From: Glandiceps talaboti
Lineage: Eukaryota > Hemichordata > Enteropneusta > Spengelidae
Length of the DNA: 64,000 nucleotides
Reading direction: 5' to 3'
Assembly: GCF_964340395.1 (NCBI RefSeq)
Contig: NC_135564.1
Coordinates: 2,705,001 to 2,769,000 of the forward strand
A model generated the notes under the pieces. That model had not been told where the DNA came from. It searched no databases and saw only the letters and a program-made list of their open reading frames with translations. The position numbers were made by a program, and so were the translations under genes. This document shows positions 37,304-49,960 of the stretch, piece by piece (within the stretch, counting starts at the first letter, position 1; every line of letters begins with the position of its first letter).

Positions 37304-37979
37304 CCATCATCTATGAATATACTTAGACATACATTTGACATAAGTCAGGATTTCTCCACCATACATGACTCATACATGTCACAAGAAGTTAATCTTTGCG
37401 TTTCAAGGATGTCACAAAAGAAATCTGAGTGTGTGGTATTAAATATATATGTTCCTTGAAGGTATTACGATACAAGATGCCTCAAGGAGGCATTGAAATC
37501 TGCACCTGGAGGTACTGTTTAATTGAGCAGAACTGAATGACTCATGGGTCATACAAAGTCTGTCTGGATTCTCATTAATTCTTTTCAATGTTGGGTTTTT
37601 CATCTTTTTCCTTAAATTTTCTGCACTGATATACGGTAATCAAAAATGACAATGCCACTGGCTATTCCCATTAACTTTCTCAGGTCCATTGTCTTAAAAA
37701 ATTAATTCTGGTGCACTATAATTTAAACCTGTATGCTACTTAAAATCAATGTCTGATTTTATTTTTGAAGCTCAGAACCGATATGTGTCAACTACTACGG
37801 ATCTATATATTTCATTATTGGCATCACGATTCTAGTCTAGGGACTTGTTTTGTTGTTTTGATTATACTGTATATAGAAATGGAGTGTAGAATTGAGTGAA
37901 CAGATGTTGCTAGTAAGAATGGTAAACGTGATGACAGCTGAGGTCTGGTTATTAGAAGGTCATCAAATGTCTGATTTCA

Positions 37980-39000
37980 ACACTGTCATTTCATTATCTG
38001 ATATCAGCCTTGTCAAATTGTCACTTCATCCTTCTACATCTTCATTTTTTTTGGTTTTCTTCTTACTTAATACCCAAGTCAAGTAGAGATCAACGGATGA
38101 GTGTGCTGATATTCTAACAAGTTTATTATGAGTATGTACATGTACAATGAACTACAATGACTTTATGATTACAGCCTTGTCAAATTGTGATTTTATCCTG
38201 CTACAGTACATCTTCATTTTTTTGGTTTTCTTCTCACTTAATACCCAAGTCAAGTAGAGATCAAGGGATGAGTGTGCTGACATTCTGACAAGTTTATTAT
38301 GAGTATGTACGTGTACATGTATGTATATGATCTACAATGACTTTATGATTACAGCCTTGTCAAATTGTGATTTTATCCTTCTACATCTTAATTTTTTTGG
38401 TTTTCTTCTTACTTAATACCCAAGTCAAGTAGAGATCAACGGATGAGTGTGCTGACATTCTGACAAGTTTATTATGAGTATTATGAGTATGTACGTGTAC
38501 ATGTATGTATATGAACTACAATGACTTTATGATTACAGCCTTGTCAAATTGTCACTTCTCTTCATGTCTTCATGTTTCTGTTCTCCTTCACCTATTATTA
38601 ACAGTCATTTTTGGTTCTCATGCATTTAATAACCCAATTATTTTTTATTCTCTTTCATTTGAGTCACACAAGTATGTATACATGTAATGACTACATAAAC
38701 TTCAACCTTTCCAAATTGTCATATTATTTTTATGACATGTACATTATAAATCTCTTGTTCTCTTGTATAAAATGACTTCAATGGTTATATAATTTCTCCC
38801 TCATCAAAACTGTCACATCACTGTCATAGGGCTTCATTTTTTTGTTCAACTTAGTCAAAGGAGAGATAACAGGAATATCCCGACAGTTCTGCAAGCAAGT
38901 ACATTTGACTGTCTACTGTCATACCCAAAATGTCACTTCAATGGTTTCATGATTTCTACTTTTGTGAGTTTTCAAAATATTCCACATCTGTCTTTTCACA
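37980..39000. repeat. about 173-bp tandem satellite, three good copies plus diverged ones
   Basis: AAGTAGAGATCAACGGATGA occurs at 38081, 38252 and 38427. Each copy has GACTTTATGATTACAGCCTT, GTCAAATTGT, TTTTTTGGTTTTCTTC and GACAAGTTTATTATGAGTAT. From 38550 to about 39000 copies become degenerate (TCATGATTTCTACTTTTG, GGAGAGATAACAGGAATATC). Confidence 0.85.
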
Positions 39001-40134
39001 TGACGACGAGACCACAGAATAAAACTTCTTTCAAGTTATTTTAAACAAACACATAAAATGCACTTCAATGGCATATGATTCTGCTATAAATTATGATTTC
39101 CACATTCTACATTTTCCCATCCAACCCGTATACAATTTACAATCATACATATCGTGCTTTCGGAAAGTGTCCAAAAAACAGGAATAGCTAGTTCGTAGAC
39201 TCAAACTATTTATCAAAGGTGAAACGAGTGAAGTCACAGTGACTTAGATATATATGTATAGTCATGAGCAAGGTATAGTAATTATACATATGCCAGAATT
39301 CCATGATGTGTGAGTGCAAGATAGGGTAGTTGCACTAGTGGTAGCTTGCACTGTTACCTGCAGCCATACTTCACAAGTGCAGCGATTGAAAGTGTAGCAG
39401 AAAACACCACATGTCTGAGTACAAATACCCCTGAATACACACACTGGCACTCAAGTGACATGGGGTTCTGTTATTATTACATTATGTTTATCCAAATTAG
39501 CAAATTTCTATATAAATCATAGTGTGTTGTCATGCAATTCCATGTACAAGGAACGACTATGCCATTATTTGCATATCATTTGCATAGTAGTGTGTAATAA
39601 AATACCACTTGTATGCACATGCACCATGCACTGGTACAAGTAATCACTGATACATAAATACAAGTGACATAACATGTACACCTCAAAGTGTAAGCCTTGC
39701 AGGAGTATTACATAAAAAAACCTGTCAAAATGAATATTGCGTGACTTGGTAGACAAGAAAATTTATGTATATTATGAGTGATGACTCAAATTGCATATCT
39801 TATAAAAATAATTAGATAATGTCAAAGTACTACGGAGATCAAGTGTTGTTAGATGACAACTTCATTCATTAATATAGGTACAGGGAGGTTCTGTCAAGAC
39901 AAATTACAAGATATGCATGTCAAATACACATCTAAAGTATAATTTTATAGTCAAGATGAATGTGAAGCCAATGCTGGACATATATATGTCCCTGATTATT
40001 TTCTGTGTAACTAACCCCTTGGCAACAGACATCTTTTGGTTTGATTATCCTGAGTGTAATATGTTTTTTGTGTAATGAATCAATTAATGAATATTATCAT
40101 TAGTATTTGGTGTGTTAATCATTATATTTCAAAC

Positions 40135-40320
40135 CTGACTATGGTTATAGTATTTGCTTTTGATAACTCACATTCTTGATTATCCATATTCAAACTTGAA
40201 CATGGTTAAAAACTTACAGTGTTTCCTTTCGATAACTCACATTCTTGGTTATCAATATTCAAACCTGACCATGGTTATACTTATTTCGCTTTCAATAACT
40301 CACTTTCTTGTTTCTAGTCT
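40135..40320. repeat. about 67-bp tandem repeat, three copies
   Basis: GATAACTCACATTCTTGATT, TCAAACTTGAACATGGTTA and variants recur three times. Confidence 0.8.
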
Positions 40321-41007
40321 ACTGTTAACATTTCATTCTTTTCAACTCAGTCTTTTGCATTCCAAAAGTTGAGCGTAATTCTTTCAGTAGTTTATTTATT
40401 TTATGCCTACAAGACATAGTATGAATTGTTGGATACAGAGTGAATTCTATGATAAATAGTCCGGCTTTTCTGTTATTCCACAAAGGGTAAAAGTCATGCA
40501 GCAAAAGAGTAGAGGAAATTGTTTAGAAGAAAGGAAAGCCTGCAGGATTTTAGAAATTCAATTACCGTAGTATGTCAATACAGGCACTGTGGACTTTGAA
40601 CAATATGTTAACGCTTCATTAGAATTTTCTTCCGTTCCTGACTTTCCTTGCCATTATGATTGTGCAGTGGGAGTTACTATGAAATATTCAGATTACACGG
40701 CTGAAAAGTCGTTCAATATCAAAATTTAATGATAAGACTGGTGACCTTTTATTTTAAGAACTACTAATTTTTCATCTAAAATTCAAAATAATTAAGTGTT
40801 TGTCTTAAGGGTGGTGAAAAATGTATTAATATATTGAATAGATAGAACTACACATATAGTATGCAAAATAATTTCTTATCAGCAATGATACCTTACATGT
40901 ATTCCTTCATATGTTACATTACGTATAATTATTCTATTTCACAAATTACAAATACTAGTCTCAGGAAATAAATACTGTAATAGTAATATTTGAGGAGTAA
41001 AATGGGT

Positions 41008-41092
41008 AGCCCGGAGACTTGGCTGGCTTGACAATTTAACTTACCTACACTGTTAGCCAGTATATCATGTCAGATAGTGAAGTCTGTGGGCT
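41008..41092. repeat. foldback repeat (AGCCCGGAGACTTGGC family)
   Basis: Left end AGCCCGGAGACTTGGCTGGC; the reverse complement of the right end is AGCCCACAGACTTCACTATC. Related to 1071. Confidence 0.6.
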
Positions 41093-42327
41093 ATGATAGT
41101 ATGAATGAGGCAGGATATGCCAATAGAGTTAAGTAAACCAAGCATATAAATGTATACTGTATGAGGCATTTTAACTACATATCAGAAGCTAACCACTTGA
41201 GGTACTGAAAATTCTGAGGCTGTTCTGGTCATAGTGAAACCTTCATTTACGATGTGTTGTGTGTGATCTTTCCAGGTCACTTGTCTCTGGTGATCTGTGC
41301 TACATTTGGCAATGTGATATACACACTGTACAGTTTGGCTATATGTATTAATGGGGAAATAATTATATACCTTGATACTATAGTGTGCAAATAGCCATGT
41401 CAAAACATGGCCAGTAATACAGAATTGTTTGTATGTATAAACTTAAATTGCCACAGTAATGGAATGGTATTTGTCGGCACTTTTCAGTTAATATAAAAAT
41501 GTTGATGTAAATCCCAAATTGTGACAGTAATGGAACTCACCGAATGCTGTAGTACTTTTCAAGTCTGTTCTAATGTAGAAATATTTGTATAAACTACAAA
41601 TTGCTAAAGTAATGGAATTCAATAAATATTCATAGTGCTTTTCAGCTCTATTCACCGTACTCACTGATTTATATCGGTCTTTGTGGCTCCAAATGATTCA
41701 ATAGAAAAACAGAATTTTATAAAAGAGACTGTAAATCATACATTTCACCATCAGGTATTTTTACAAATAAGTGAACATTTCAGTCGACAGCAAAGTGGCC
41801 GTTCCAATTTTGTGAAAATAATGGTTGCATTTTTAACTACTATCTGAATATTACCTGAAATGAAATATGATTCAGAATGTTTGGCGGCAGCTGAATATTA
41901 GAAGTGACAACTTCACAAGTATCACCGAAAATATCAAATATCTCAGCTTACATTGTAATGTATATCAATGCAAACTATCAGAATCGTGATTACCGACAGC
42001 TTGAATTATCTCTATATCATATTTTCTTGCGACGATACTGTTATGTTATCTTAACATGACTTTCCAATGAAGTTCTTAAATTACAACATTCATTCCTTGG
42101 AGTTGGACTACACAATACCTGCAAACCTGCAAAATACATGTATATTTATAGATTCTAAATGCAAGTCATTTCTTAAACTAGAAGTTTTGATTTCATATTT
42201 TCACACTTGCCTATTAAATTACAACATTGTTTTTCTAAAGTGTTCTCTTGTATACAGGTTACTGTCTTTATACTTCTCTATCCTCCATTTGTATGGGATT
42301 ATTTTTACCTTCCATAAGGAATGGTAC

Positions 42328-42359
42328 ATGATGATGATGATGATGATGATGTGTGTGTC

Positions 42360-42390
<31 letters not shown>

Positions 42391-42425
42391 ATGTATGTAT
42401 GTATGTATGTATGTATGTATGTATG

Positions 42426-42456
<31 letters not shown>

Positions 42457-42509
42457 TGTATGTATGTACATGTATGTATACACATCTGTCTGTCTGTCTG
42501 TCTGTCTGT
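42328..42509. repeat. compound microsatellite (ATG)n-(GT)n-(GTAT)n-(TCTG)n
   Basis: Successive runs of ATG, GT, about 25 units of GTAT, and TCTG. ORFs on both strands here (poly-YIHT, poly-MYVC) are repeat artefacts. Confidence 0.97.
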
Positions 42510-43316
42510 GTCATCATTATCTCTAAAATGGCTGGTTTATTACAGAGTCTATATTAAAGGGCTTATTCCAGTTGGTTATCCATGAAATCAATAAACAAAA
42601 TAAAATAAATTTTGAAATTCAAACTTATCCTGCAGACACAAGTTTACATAATGTTTTGTCGATGTCATTTCATTATACATGTCACAGGCCGATGTCTTTC
42701 CAAGATAATTTACAAACTGGGAAACTTGAACTCATATTTAGAAGCTTTGCCTTCACATCTAAATGACTAGAATATTGTATGTCATCTTTTTATATAAATA
42801 TAATAAATAATCTTATCTACTAACCAAAACTGAAAGCTGATATCAGTTTTCATCAAGACCACAACATGTGGTCTTGCATCACTGCTGTTCTTGTGAAAAA
42901 AATCATTACATAAATTTGTTTATAAAGTGTATGAAAAAATATACTGTCAGAAACAGGACTCTTGAGATTTCAGTTCTTTATGATGAAGAAATTGTAACTG
43001 TTTATGACTTCAATGCCAGACATGATCACTTAACACGAGTTTTCTGTGTCTCATTCTCATAATTTTTTAAAGCTCAAGGTAATTTTTTTTATTTACATTG
43101 AAATGGCTTTGTAACTAAAATCCTATTTTAATTTTCACTAGCACAGTTTTGAACTTAATACAAATAGTAATGTCTGTGAGTACAGTATATTAATCTTTTA
43201 TTGAACACAGGTTTATTGCAATTGCAGGAGGCTGGAATACATGTGAATTTGGTCCTACATTTCAATCTGAAACAGTATAATTGCTCTATTCTCCCTTTCA
43301 TTTCTGCATGTCTGTA

Positions 43317-43320
43317 TGTC

Positions 43321-43360
<40 letters not shown>

Positions 43361-43700
43361 CATGTTTGTGTATATGTATATGTATATGCATATGTATATG
43401 TATATATGTATATGTGTACGTGTATGTGTTGTATACATGTATGTGTATGTGTACGTATGAATGTGTATGTGTGTATGTATGTATGTATGTATGTATGTAT
43501 GTATGTATGTATGTATGTACATATGTATGTCTGTCTGTCTGTATGTATGTATGTATGTATGTATGTATGTATGTATGTATGTATGTATGTATGTATGTAT
43601 GTATGTATGTATGTATGTATGTATGTATGTACATACATATGTTCGTATGTGTATGTGTATATGTGTGTTTATGTATATATGTGTGTGTAGATGAGTGTGT
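43317..43700. repeat. compound microsatellite (TATATG)n-(TATG)n-(TCTG)n-(TATG)n
   Basis: About 380 bp, almost wholly simple repeat: hexanucleotide TATATG to 43428, TATG from 43472, a short TCTG break at 43530, then TATG to 43630 with a variant tail. It creates ORFs up to 184 aa that are not genes. Confidence 0.97.
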
Positions 43701-43837
43701 ATGTCACAACGTCCATGCCCTGTACATGTATGTGTGCATGCATTTGCATAATTGAGTGGCTGAGTTTTAGGATAGACAGTTTCCCCGCCACTGTCTATGG
43801 TTTTAGTGTGTTTTAGTATGTCTTAGTGTCTGTGCAC

Positions 43838-43926
43838 GTGTGTATGTGTGTGTATGTATGTGTGTGTGTCTGTGTGTGTGTGTGTGCATGTGTGTGTGTA
43901 TGTGCATGTGTATGTGTGTGCATGTG
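43838..43926. repeat. imperfect (GT)n microsatellite
   Basis: GT run broken by TAT, CTG and GCAT units, less than 150 bp after the previous microsatellite. Confidence 0.93.
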
Positions 43927-45330
43927 ATCAGAAAACTGAAAGTACATGCAGGCTCTGCATATCAATGTTCTCCACCAAGTGTTTTCTTCTGTTCAACTAA
44001 CTAGTATATTGTACATCATTCATAAGAACTTAGAAGTCACTAAATTCTCAAAAGTAAGTTTTTACATTCATTATTCTTAATTGATTAATTTGCATCATTA
44101 TTATATTTGCTCTTGTCACAAAAGAATTCTTTTATTCACTAGAAATTGCTGGATGAATACATGACAGGAAAGCAATTGCACAATGACAGCTCTGGTTGGA
44201 AATACAATATTAGAGATTACGCTCACAGACGTTTTCACTGTTCACTATACAGCTTTAGCAGAGGTCTTACTTTCAATCATTGGTTATATTTCTGCTGCAA
44301 CAATGACAACTAAAGAGTCTCATCAATCATATACAATTTTACTGATGGAAAAGGCATTAACCAGACATAAAATATTTCATTTCAGTTTCATCTATAGTAT
44401 TTACACTACCAATTCTGATGGATAAAGTTAATTCTATTGAGTCCATTACGGAGAATGTCTGCAGCAATCAAAGCTTTTTTGATTCTTTAATGTCCACAAT
44501 ATTTTATAGGTTCCAGGCACCAGGAAAATGATTGCAGTGAATCATAAAAAGGATAGCTGTACCAGAAAACCATGCAATAAATACATAAACTACAGTCTTG
44601 CATTCTGCAATGTTAGAACTAGTCTAGAATTCAAACAAATGAGGATTTTCAATTTTGATTTCCCTATCTCTGACATGGGAAATAAATTCAAAACCCCCAT
44701 TCGCATGGATTCCAGGCTATGTTTGAATAAGACATTTCCATTTCAATTAAAACCATACTAATTACTTTAATAATTTGTACTTTCCATTCCAATGAACCAA
44801 AAAATGAAATGATTACGTCTTCTACTCTTAAAGTGTCATTGGGATTACAATTTAATTAAAACAGTAATTTAGATGGAGTTTGAAATCCCAAAAGATATCT
44901 AAGTTTATGATTCAAATCTTTGTAGAACATTTTGAAACTACAGCTGTAGATATTCCGGAAAAGATGAAATGTCACACTCACTTTTCAGCAAATATATGCA
45001 TAGAATAATCACGCTTTCCTACAATATACTGATGATCAAAATTTAATATAAAATCTATATGTATCATACAATATGGTCTCTGTATTTAATTTTGTGTTTT
45101 GTGAAGTTTGAATGCCTTCCAAGTACAATGTCTGTTATTGACAGTCATGACGAAAATTTTTCCCAAGTTCCTCGGTTATTTTAAAAGCTTGTCAGTTTTC
45201 TGTAGTAATAAGCTCATGAGCTTAACTTGTGTTGTTGTTACCATAGTAACAGTTGTATCATAGTTGATAAAATGTTTACTTTCTTATTTCTTTGCAAATG
45301 AGCCTTGAATAGACACCACTATGTCTATGG

Positions 45331-45578
45331 AGCACCTGAGGTATGTAGAGGTCTCAAAATTGACAAAGTGCACATAAATGTGCTCAACGCTCACTTTGTC
45401 GAAAATGGCAAAGTGAGTGTCAAACTGCACATGGAAGTGCTTGCCATTTTTGACAAAGTGAGCATTGAACACTTCCATGTGCAGTTCAACGCTCACTTTG
45501 CCATTTTTGACAAAGTGAGCGGTGAGCACTTCCACACTCACTTTGTCAATTTTGGGACCCTTACATACCTGGGCACCT
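45331..45578. repeat. 248-bp array of alternating palindromes
   Basis: Seven alternating copies of GACAAAGTGAGC-like and GCTCACTTTGTC-like words, spaced by ATGGAAGTGC/GCACTTCCAT modules. They lie inside outer arms AGCACCTGAGGTATGTAGAG and, inverted, AGGTGCCCAGGTATGTAAGG. No stops arise in one frame on each strand (119 aa plus, 85 aa minus) because the repeat lacks stop words. I read it as a structured foldback repeat, not a gene. Confidence 0.85.
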
Positions 45579-46858
45579 GGCTTTCAACTTACCATTTAGT
45601 CATTTTACCAGGAACACACCAAATTTATAGTTCAAGGTGCGTAAATGTATGCACATTTTATTAGGTTTACCCCTCTGTTACTGAGATTCCCAACTTTATC
45701 TTATCTCAAAGATGACAATGACAATTTATTGCAAATCTATATGATACTCAAACATCGTGACTAGATAGTTTTATGAATTACTGATATACATGTTCTGAAA
45801 TTAAAATTCTGTAAAGCAGCTTTGTAATATATTTTTTGATTACAATGACAAACTTGAATTACCAGAGAGAATAACCAGGTAATAATGAAATACATTATAG
45901 AGATACATGTATGTCTTCATTTTGTACATGGGAAAGGTTTTCCACGGGTAAAGTACAACACTTCAATAAGTTCATGAACTTCTGCAGACAAGACACTAGT
46001 CCATGGACATCTTTATTAAACAAGAATGACTTGCGTTAATGAACATTGTGTAAATACATGGAAGAAGATATGAGACACTGGTCCATAAACAACCACATTT
46101 CCAGACAGATTTAGCAATAAATTATGTCGCAGTAAAATTATGTAAGTGATATTGATGACAGCACATTAAAAATACACCTAAATTATGGGTCTATGGAGGA
46201 AAATTACAACTCTTGGATCCTGTCCAGTTAAAATATCAACACAAGAATGACATGCATTATGGATCAAGGAACATGTTCTACAAATAGTTACAAGTATCTG
46301 TCAGTTTGGCTAGTGCCCAAGGCTAAAAATACAAATTGATGGTTTAAAACTATAATAATTCACACTTGGAATCATGAAAGGCATACAGGATGAATTCCAC
46401 CAAGAGCTTTGAAGCATGTATGTATTGGCAAAACATTCTTGTCATAGGAGAAGAATTTATAACACGAGAAATAACTTTATCTAGAATGAGTCATAATTGC
46501 CTTTGGGATCCAGCTGCAGCATTTGAATTTTTATGAATCTGTGACTATTTTTTTGATCAATCATCTGGTTCAAATCTGAATATAAAGTGAGACAAGCTTG
46601 CTAATATCATAACCATTAGTAATTAATATATCCATACATTTTAGTGTTTTTGCCACGAATTAAAATGGTTAATATAATTTGATGTGTTGTATGCATCTTG
46701 TTTTATTCCATAATTTTTATGGACTTGCAACCAAGTATTAATTAGTTGGACAAAAATAAGTTAACAAGTCAAAAGGAAAACTAGCAGTCTTCAGAGATAA
46801 GACACATGACCCTTCCCCCACCTCTGGGTACATGAAATGTGGATTGTGCCAGTGTCAT

Positions 46859-47014
46859 TAGTCTAGCTGCTAGACCTCGGATGTTCTTCCGATACAATAC
46901 GACACACGACCGAACATCGCTATCGAGGATGGAACATCTCGGGCAAGCCCTCACTGCGAACTTTGTTTGCTTATAGTATCGAAAGAAAGCGCGGAACGTC
47001 CAGCAGCAAGACTA
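46859..47014. mobile_element. 156-bp CpG-rich foldback MITE (family D)
   Basis: Left end TAGTCTAGCTGCTAGACCTC; the reverse complement of the right end is TAGTCTTGCTGCTGGACGTT. The interior is unusually CpG-rich (CGACACACGACCGAACATCG, GCGCGGAACG) for this window, which suggests a young insertion or protection from CpG decay. A relative of the end is at 11161. Confidence 0.72.
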
Positions 47015-49690
47015 CAGTGACATGTAAAAGGTGTTAACATGTGATTACTAGTTCTATGAAAACAAAGGTACAAGTTTATAGTACTTCTAGCCTGGAACAG
47101 TTGCATATCAGTTTATAACATGCTAACATACACACATAGCCTACCTGTAGACTTCAAGGACTATCACTACTAAACTATTCCACTATCCTAACTGACATTC
47201 TAATCTTTAAAATTTTTACTCATCCTCTCGTCTACTCTGAATCCTATTTTGAACTGGTCTCGAATGGCATTCCTGTATAGAACATGATTGGTTGAATACA
47301 TACAAAGACATTTAAATCATGCTGTCAGGTCACATGATGAATCCATAATTAGGTGTTGTCATGGAAATGTGGCTCTTCATCCTCATTCTGATCATTACGT
47401 ATGTCCTATTCTACCCAAATTTATGCTAATGCTTTGCACATGTTATAAGTGTTATGGGGTGTGGCTTCTAGACCAGTGGAACACAGCTATGATCATAGAT
47501 GATAAAAGGACAGCGAAATTCAAAATCGAAATGTCTGTTGGGATAGCAAATGGCATAGTAGGGCTAGTCCTTTGAGTCTACAGGAAGGTATGAACATATA
47601 GACAGTCATTTGCAAAACATAGTCTGATTTTGACATTTGACCTTGAAGCTAAGGCCATGATCAAATGAGATATTGTCAACAGAAAGTTCAGCACAGACAA
47701 TGTGGGTACCGGGTGTAGACACATAAATCAAGTCTCCATATATAAATTAAGTTTCTGAGATACTGCACAAACAGCTAGTGGATATCTGCAACAAAAAAAT
47801 GGAAATCATTTCCAGTGGCCAAAAGTGATGCCATTACAAATACAAAGGGGCATGCATATGATTTATAACCAAGACAAGATGACATCTTTATGCCAAATTT
47901 GATAAAAATTGCCCCTGGCGGAACAGAACAGACAAACAGTTGCAGAACAGACATGAAACTAATTTTAATAGTCTCCTCCAGGGCATATGCACAATGGGAA
48001 CTAAATATGCTATAAAAATGCAATTTAGTTGAAGAGCTTTTCTTGACCAGAATGTTTGAACATCGAAATACTCTCACAATTACAGGTTTATGATTTGTAG
48101 TCATGACGAGATTACACCTGTAATAATTTTTCAGATACTGGCGGTACTGGAATTCTGGGAAAAATAATTACAATTATCAAACGTTCAATACATTGTGCAG
48201 TTTTATTCATTTTCATTTTGAAACATTTTCTGGCTGAAGCACATCAAACTCTATATTTAACTCAGAAGAACAGTCTGCCATTTATAATAAAATATTCAAA
48301 ATAATTGTGATTATTATGTCCCCTTTCAAGTATAACACAACAGATAACAGTGACAGAATATCAAATAGGTGTGGGATTAGTGTGAATGTGCATTCATATA
48401 AATTAAATACATCAGGACTCTCACAATTCAATCTGGGGTCACATTATCATTACAAAATATGGTAAAAAAAGAGAGAAAAATGCTCTGACTTTTATGAAGG
48501 CTCAAATTCAGATGAATAATTGTCCAATATAAGCTGTTAGAATGTTAGTCTCTAATATTCTTTATTGATTTCACTTTTTGAATATTCATGATTTCTGGGA
48601 AATTTCTGACAGTAGAACAGTACACTCTGCAAATGAACCAGGCCACATTTTCAGCTTACAGCACAGCGGTTGTCTGATTCACACATGCACACCTTTACGT
48701 TACAGTCTGAAACTACTAAAATTTAGCAAGCTAGGGACACTCAAACAGATCCCCGGGAACAGATCTTTGTTTTGAGCAGAAATTTAAATAATTTAGAACA
48801 GAGGTTTTCCCCAAAGTGAACCCTGGCGTCATGCAAATAAGGCAAACTCAAAGTAGTGGTTAGAATTTAGGATGGATAAGAACTTACATACTGATCACGA
48901 TGTGGTACATCATCATCTCTCAACAAACACAGAGTAGTTTACACGGACAGTGTATTAGACAACCACTGAATTTTCTGCTATTGTACAAAATACATAATGA
49001 TACTTATCAAAACTTATTTACGAGAAAATCAGTCTCAACACATCTCTATCTTTATAAATACATTGAATGACCAGATAACTAGTATATGATTGACGAAGAC
49101 AGCAGGCATTTAGTTAAGCTGGATCTGTTGATGTCTTAACATTATCTTCCATTATCTTGTTCTGGTCTATTTGTTGATGATGCAACTCAGTGTGAAGTTA
49201 GAGGTGCTTGAATATCCATCAAAAAGTTTACCCACGGTTTAACATGTTTAATCCAAGTATTTCAACAATTAACTTGTTTATCAGTTCTGTCCATTCTGTT
49301 GATTTACTGATTCACAAACTAATCTAATCTAATCTAATCTAATTCAATCTAACCAAGATTGTCAGTTTTCAGAAAGTTTTGGTCACAATATCCAAAAAGT
49401 CATATCAGAAAGCCAATTTTATTGTTGTTACAGCAGTAAATGAACACAAAAAAACAGTTCAAATCTTCAACTTATTGTGCAACTCAGCAGACTTTTTTCA
49501 AGAAGCTTAATTCAAATTGTAATTTTATTGTTGCAAACATGTCTTAGTAATAGTGGGAATAAGAAGGTATTTATGAAACAAAGTAACCATCACGAGTCAT
49601 AATAGTATGGATTGAGCCCCATATATATTAATTAAGTATCATATAACATTAACACTTCCTGTATTAAACTCAATGCACAAATATGTTGTG

Positions 49691-49960
49691 CAGGGGTGAA
49701 CAAATCATTTTGTTCACTGGTGGTCCCCGGACCAGTACCTTAACAATTCCAGTGGTCCTGCTGAAAGAATTTGTGATCCCAGGTCCCGCTAATATAAAAC
49801 ATTAAATCTTACCTATGAATCTGTATATTCAGATGGCTTTATAACATAGTTATTAACAGTAAGGTACTGGTCTGACGGACCAGACAAGGTAAAATTTGTG
49901 TGGTCCGCCCAAAAAAATCACTAGTCCCGGACCCAGGACCAGTGGATTTGTTCACCCCTG
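49691..49960. mobile_element. 270-bp hAT-like MITE with TTGTG target duplication
   Basis: Terminal inverted repeats CAGGGGTGAACAAATC and GATTTGTTCACCCCTG are perfect over 16 bp; subterminal GGTCCCCGGACCAGTACCTT and its inverse AAGGTACTGGTCTGACGGAC continue the pairing. TTGTG directly flanks both ends (49686-49690; 49961-49965). CAGGGGTG ends are hAT-like. No coding capacity. Confidence 0.82.

Noticed and set aside
37205-37459. 84-aa ORF beginning with poly-LS
   Set aside because: CT microsatellite read-through into unrelated sequence.
42219-42557. Overlapping ORFs on both strands (poly-MYVC, poly-YIHT)
   Set aside because: Entirely produced by the GTAT/GT/ATG microsatellite, which has no stop in several frames.
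43155-43755. ORFs up to 184 aa, the longest in the window
   Set aside because: TATG and TATATG simple repeats read as CMYV or IHTY; no unique protein content.
45284-45664. 119-aa plus and 85-aa minus ORFs
   Set aside because: Both arise from a palindromic repeat without stop words; the two strands encode near-identical repeat peptides, which is expected of an inverted repeat and not of a gene.
47288-47575. 95-aa plus-strand ORF
   Set aside because: No recognisable domain, no splice context, and composition like the surrounding intron.
47775-48104. 109-aa minus-strand ORF
   Set aside because: Contains words reminiscent of interspersed-repeat tails (e.g. CAAATTTGATAAAAATTGCC); no protein domain seen.
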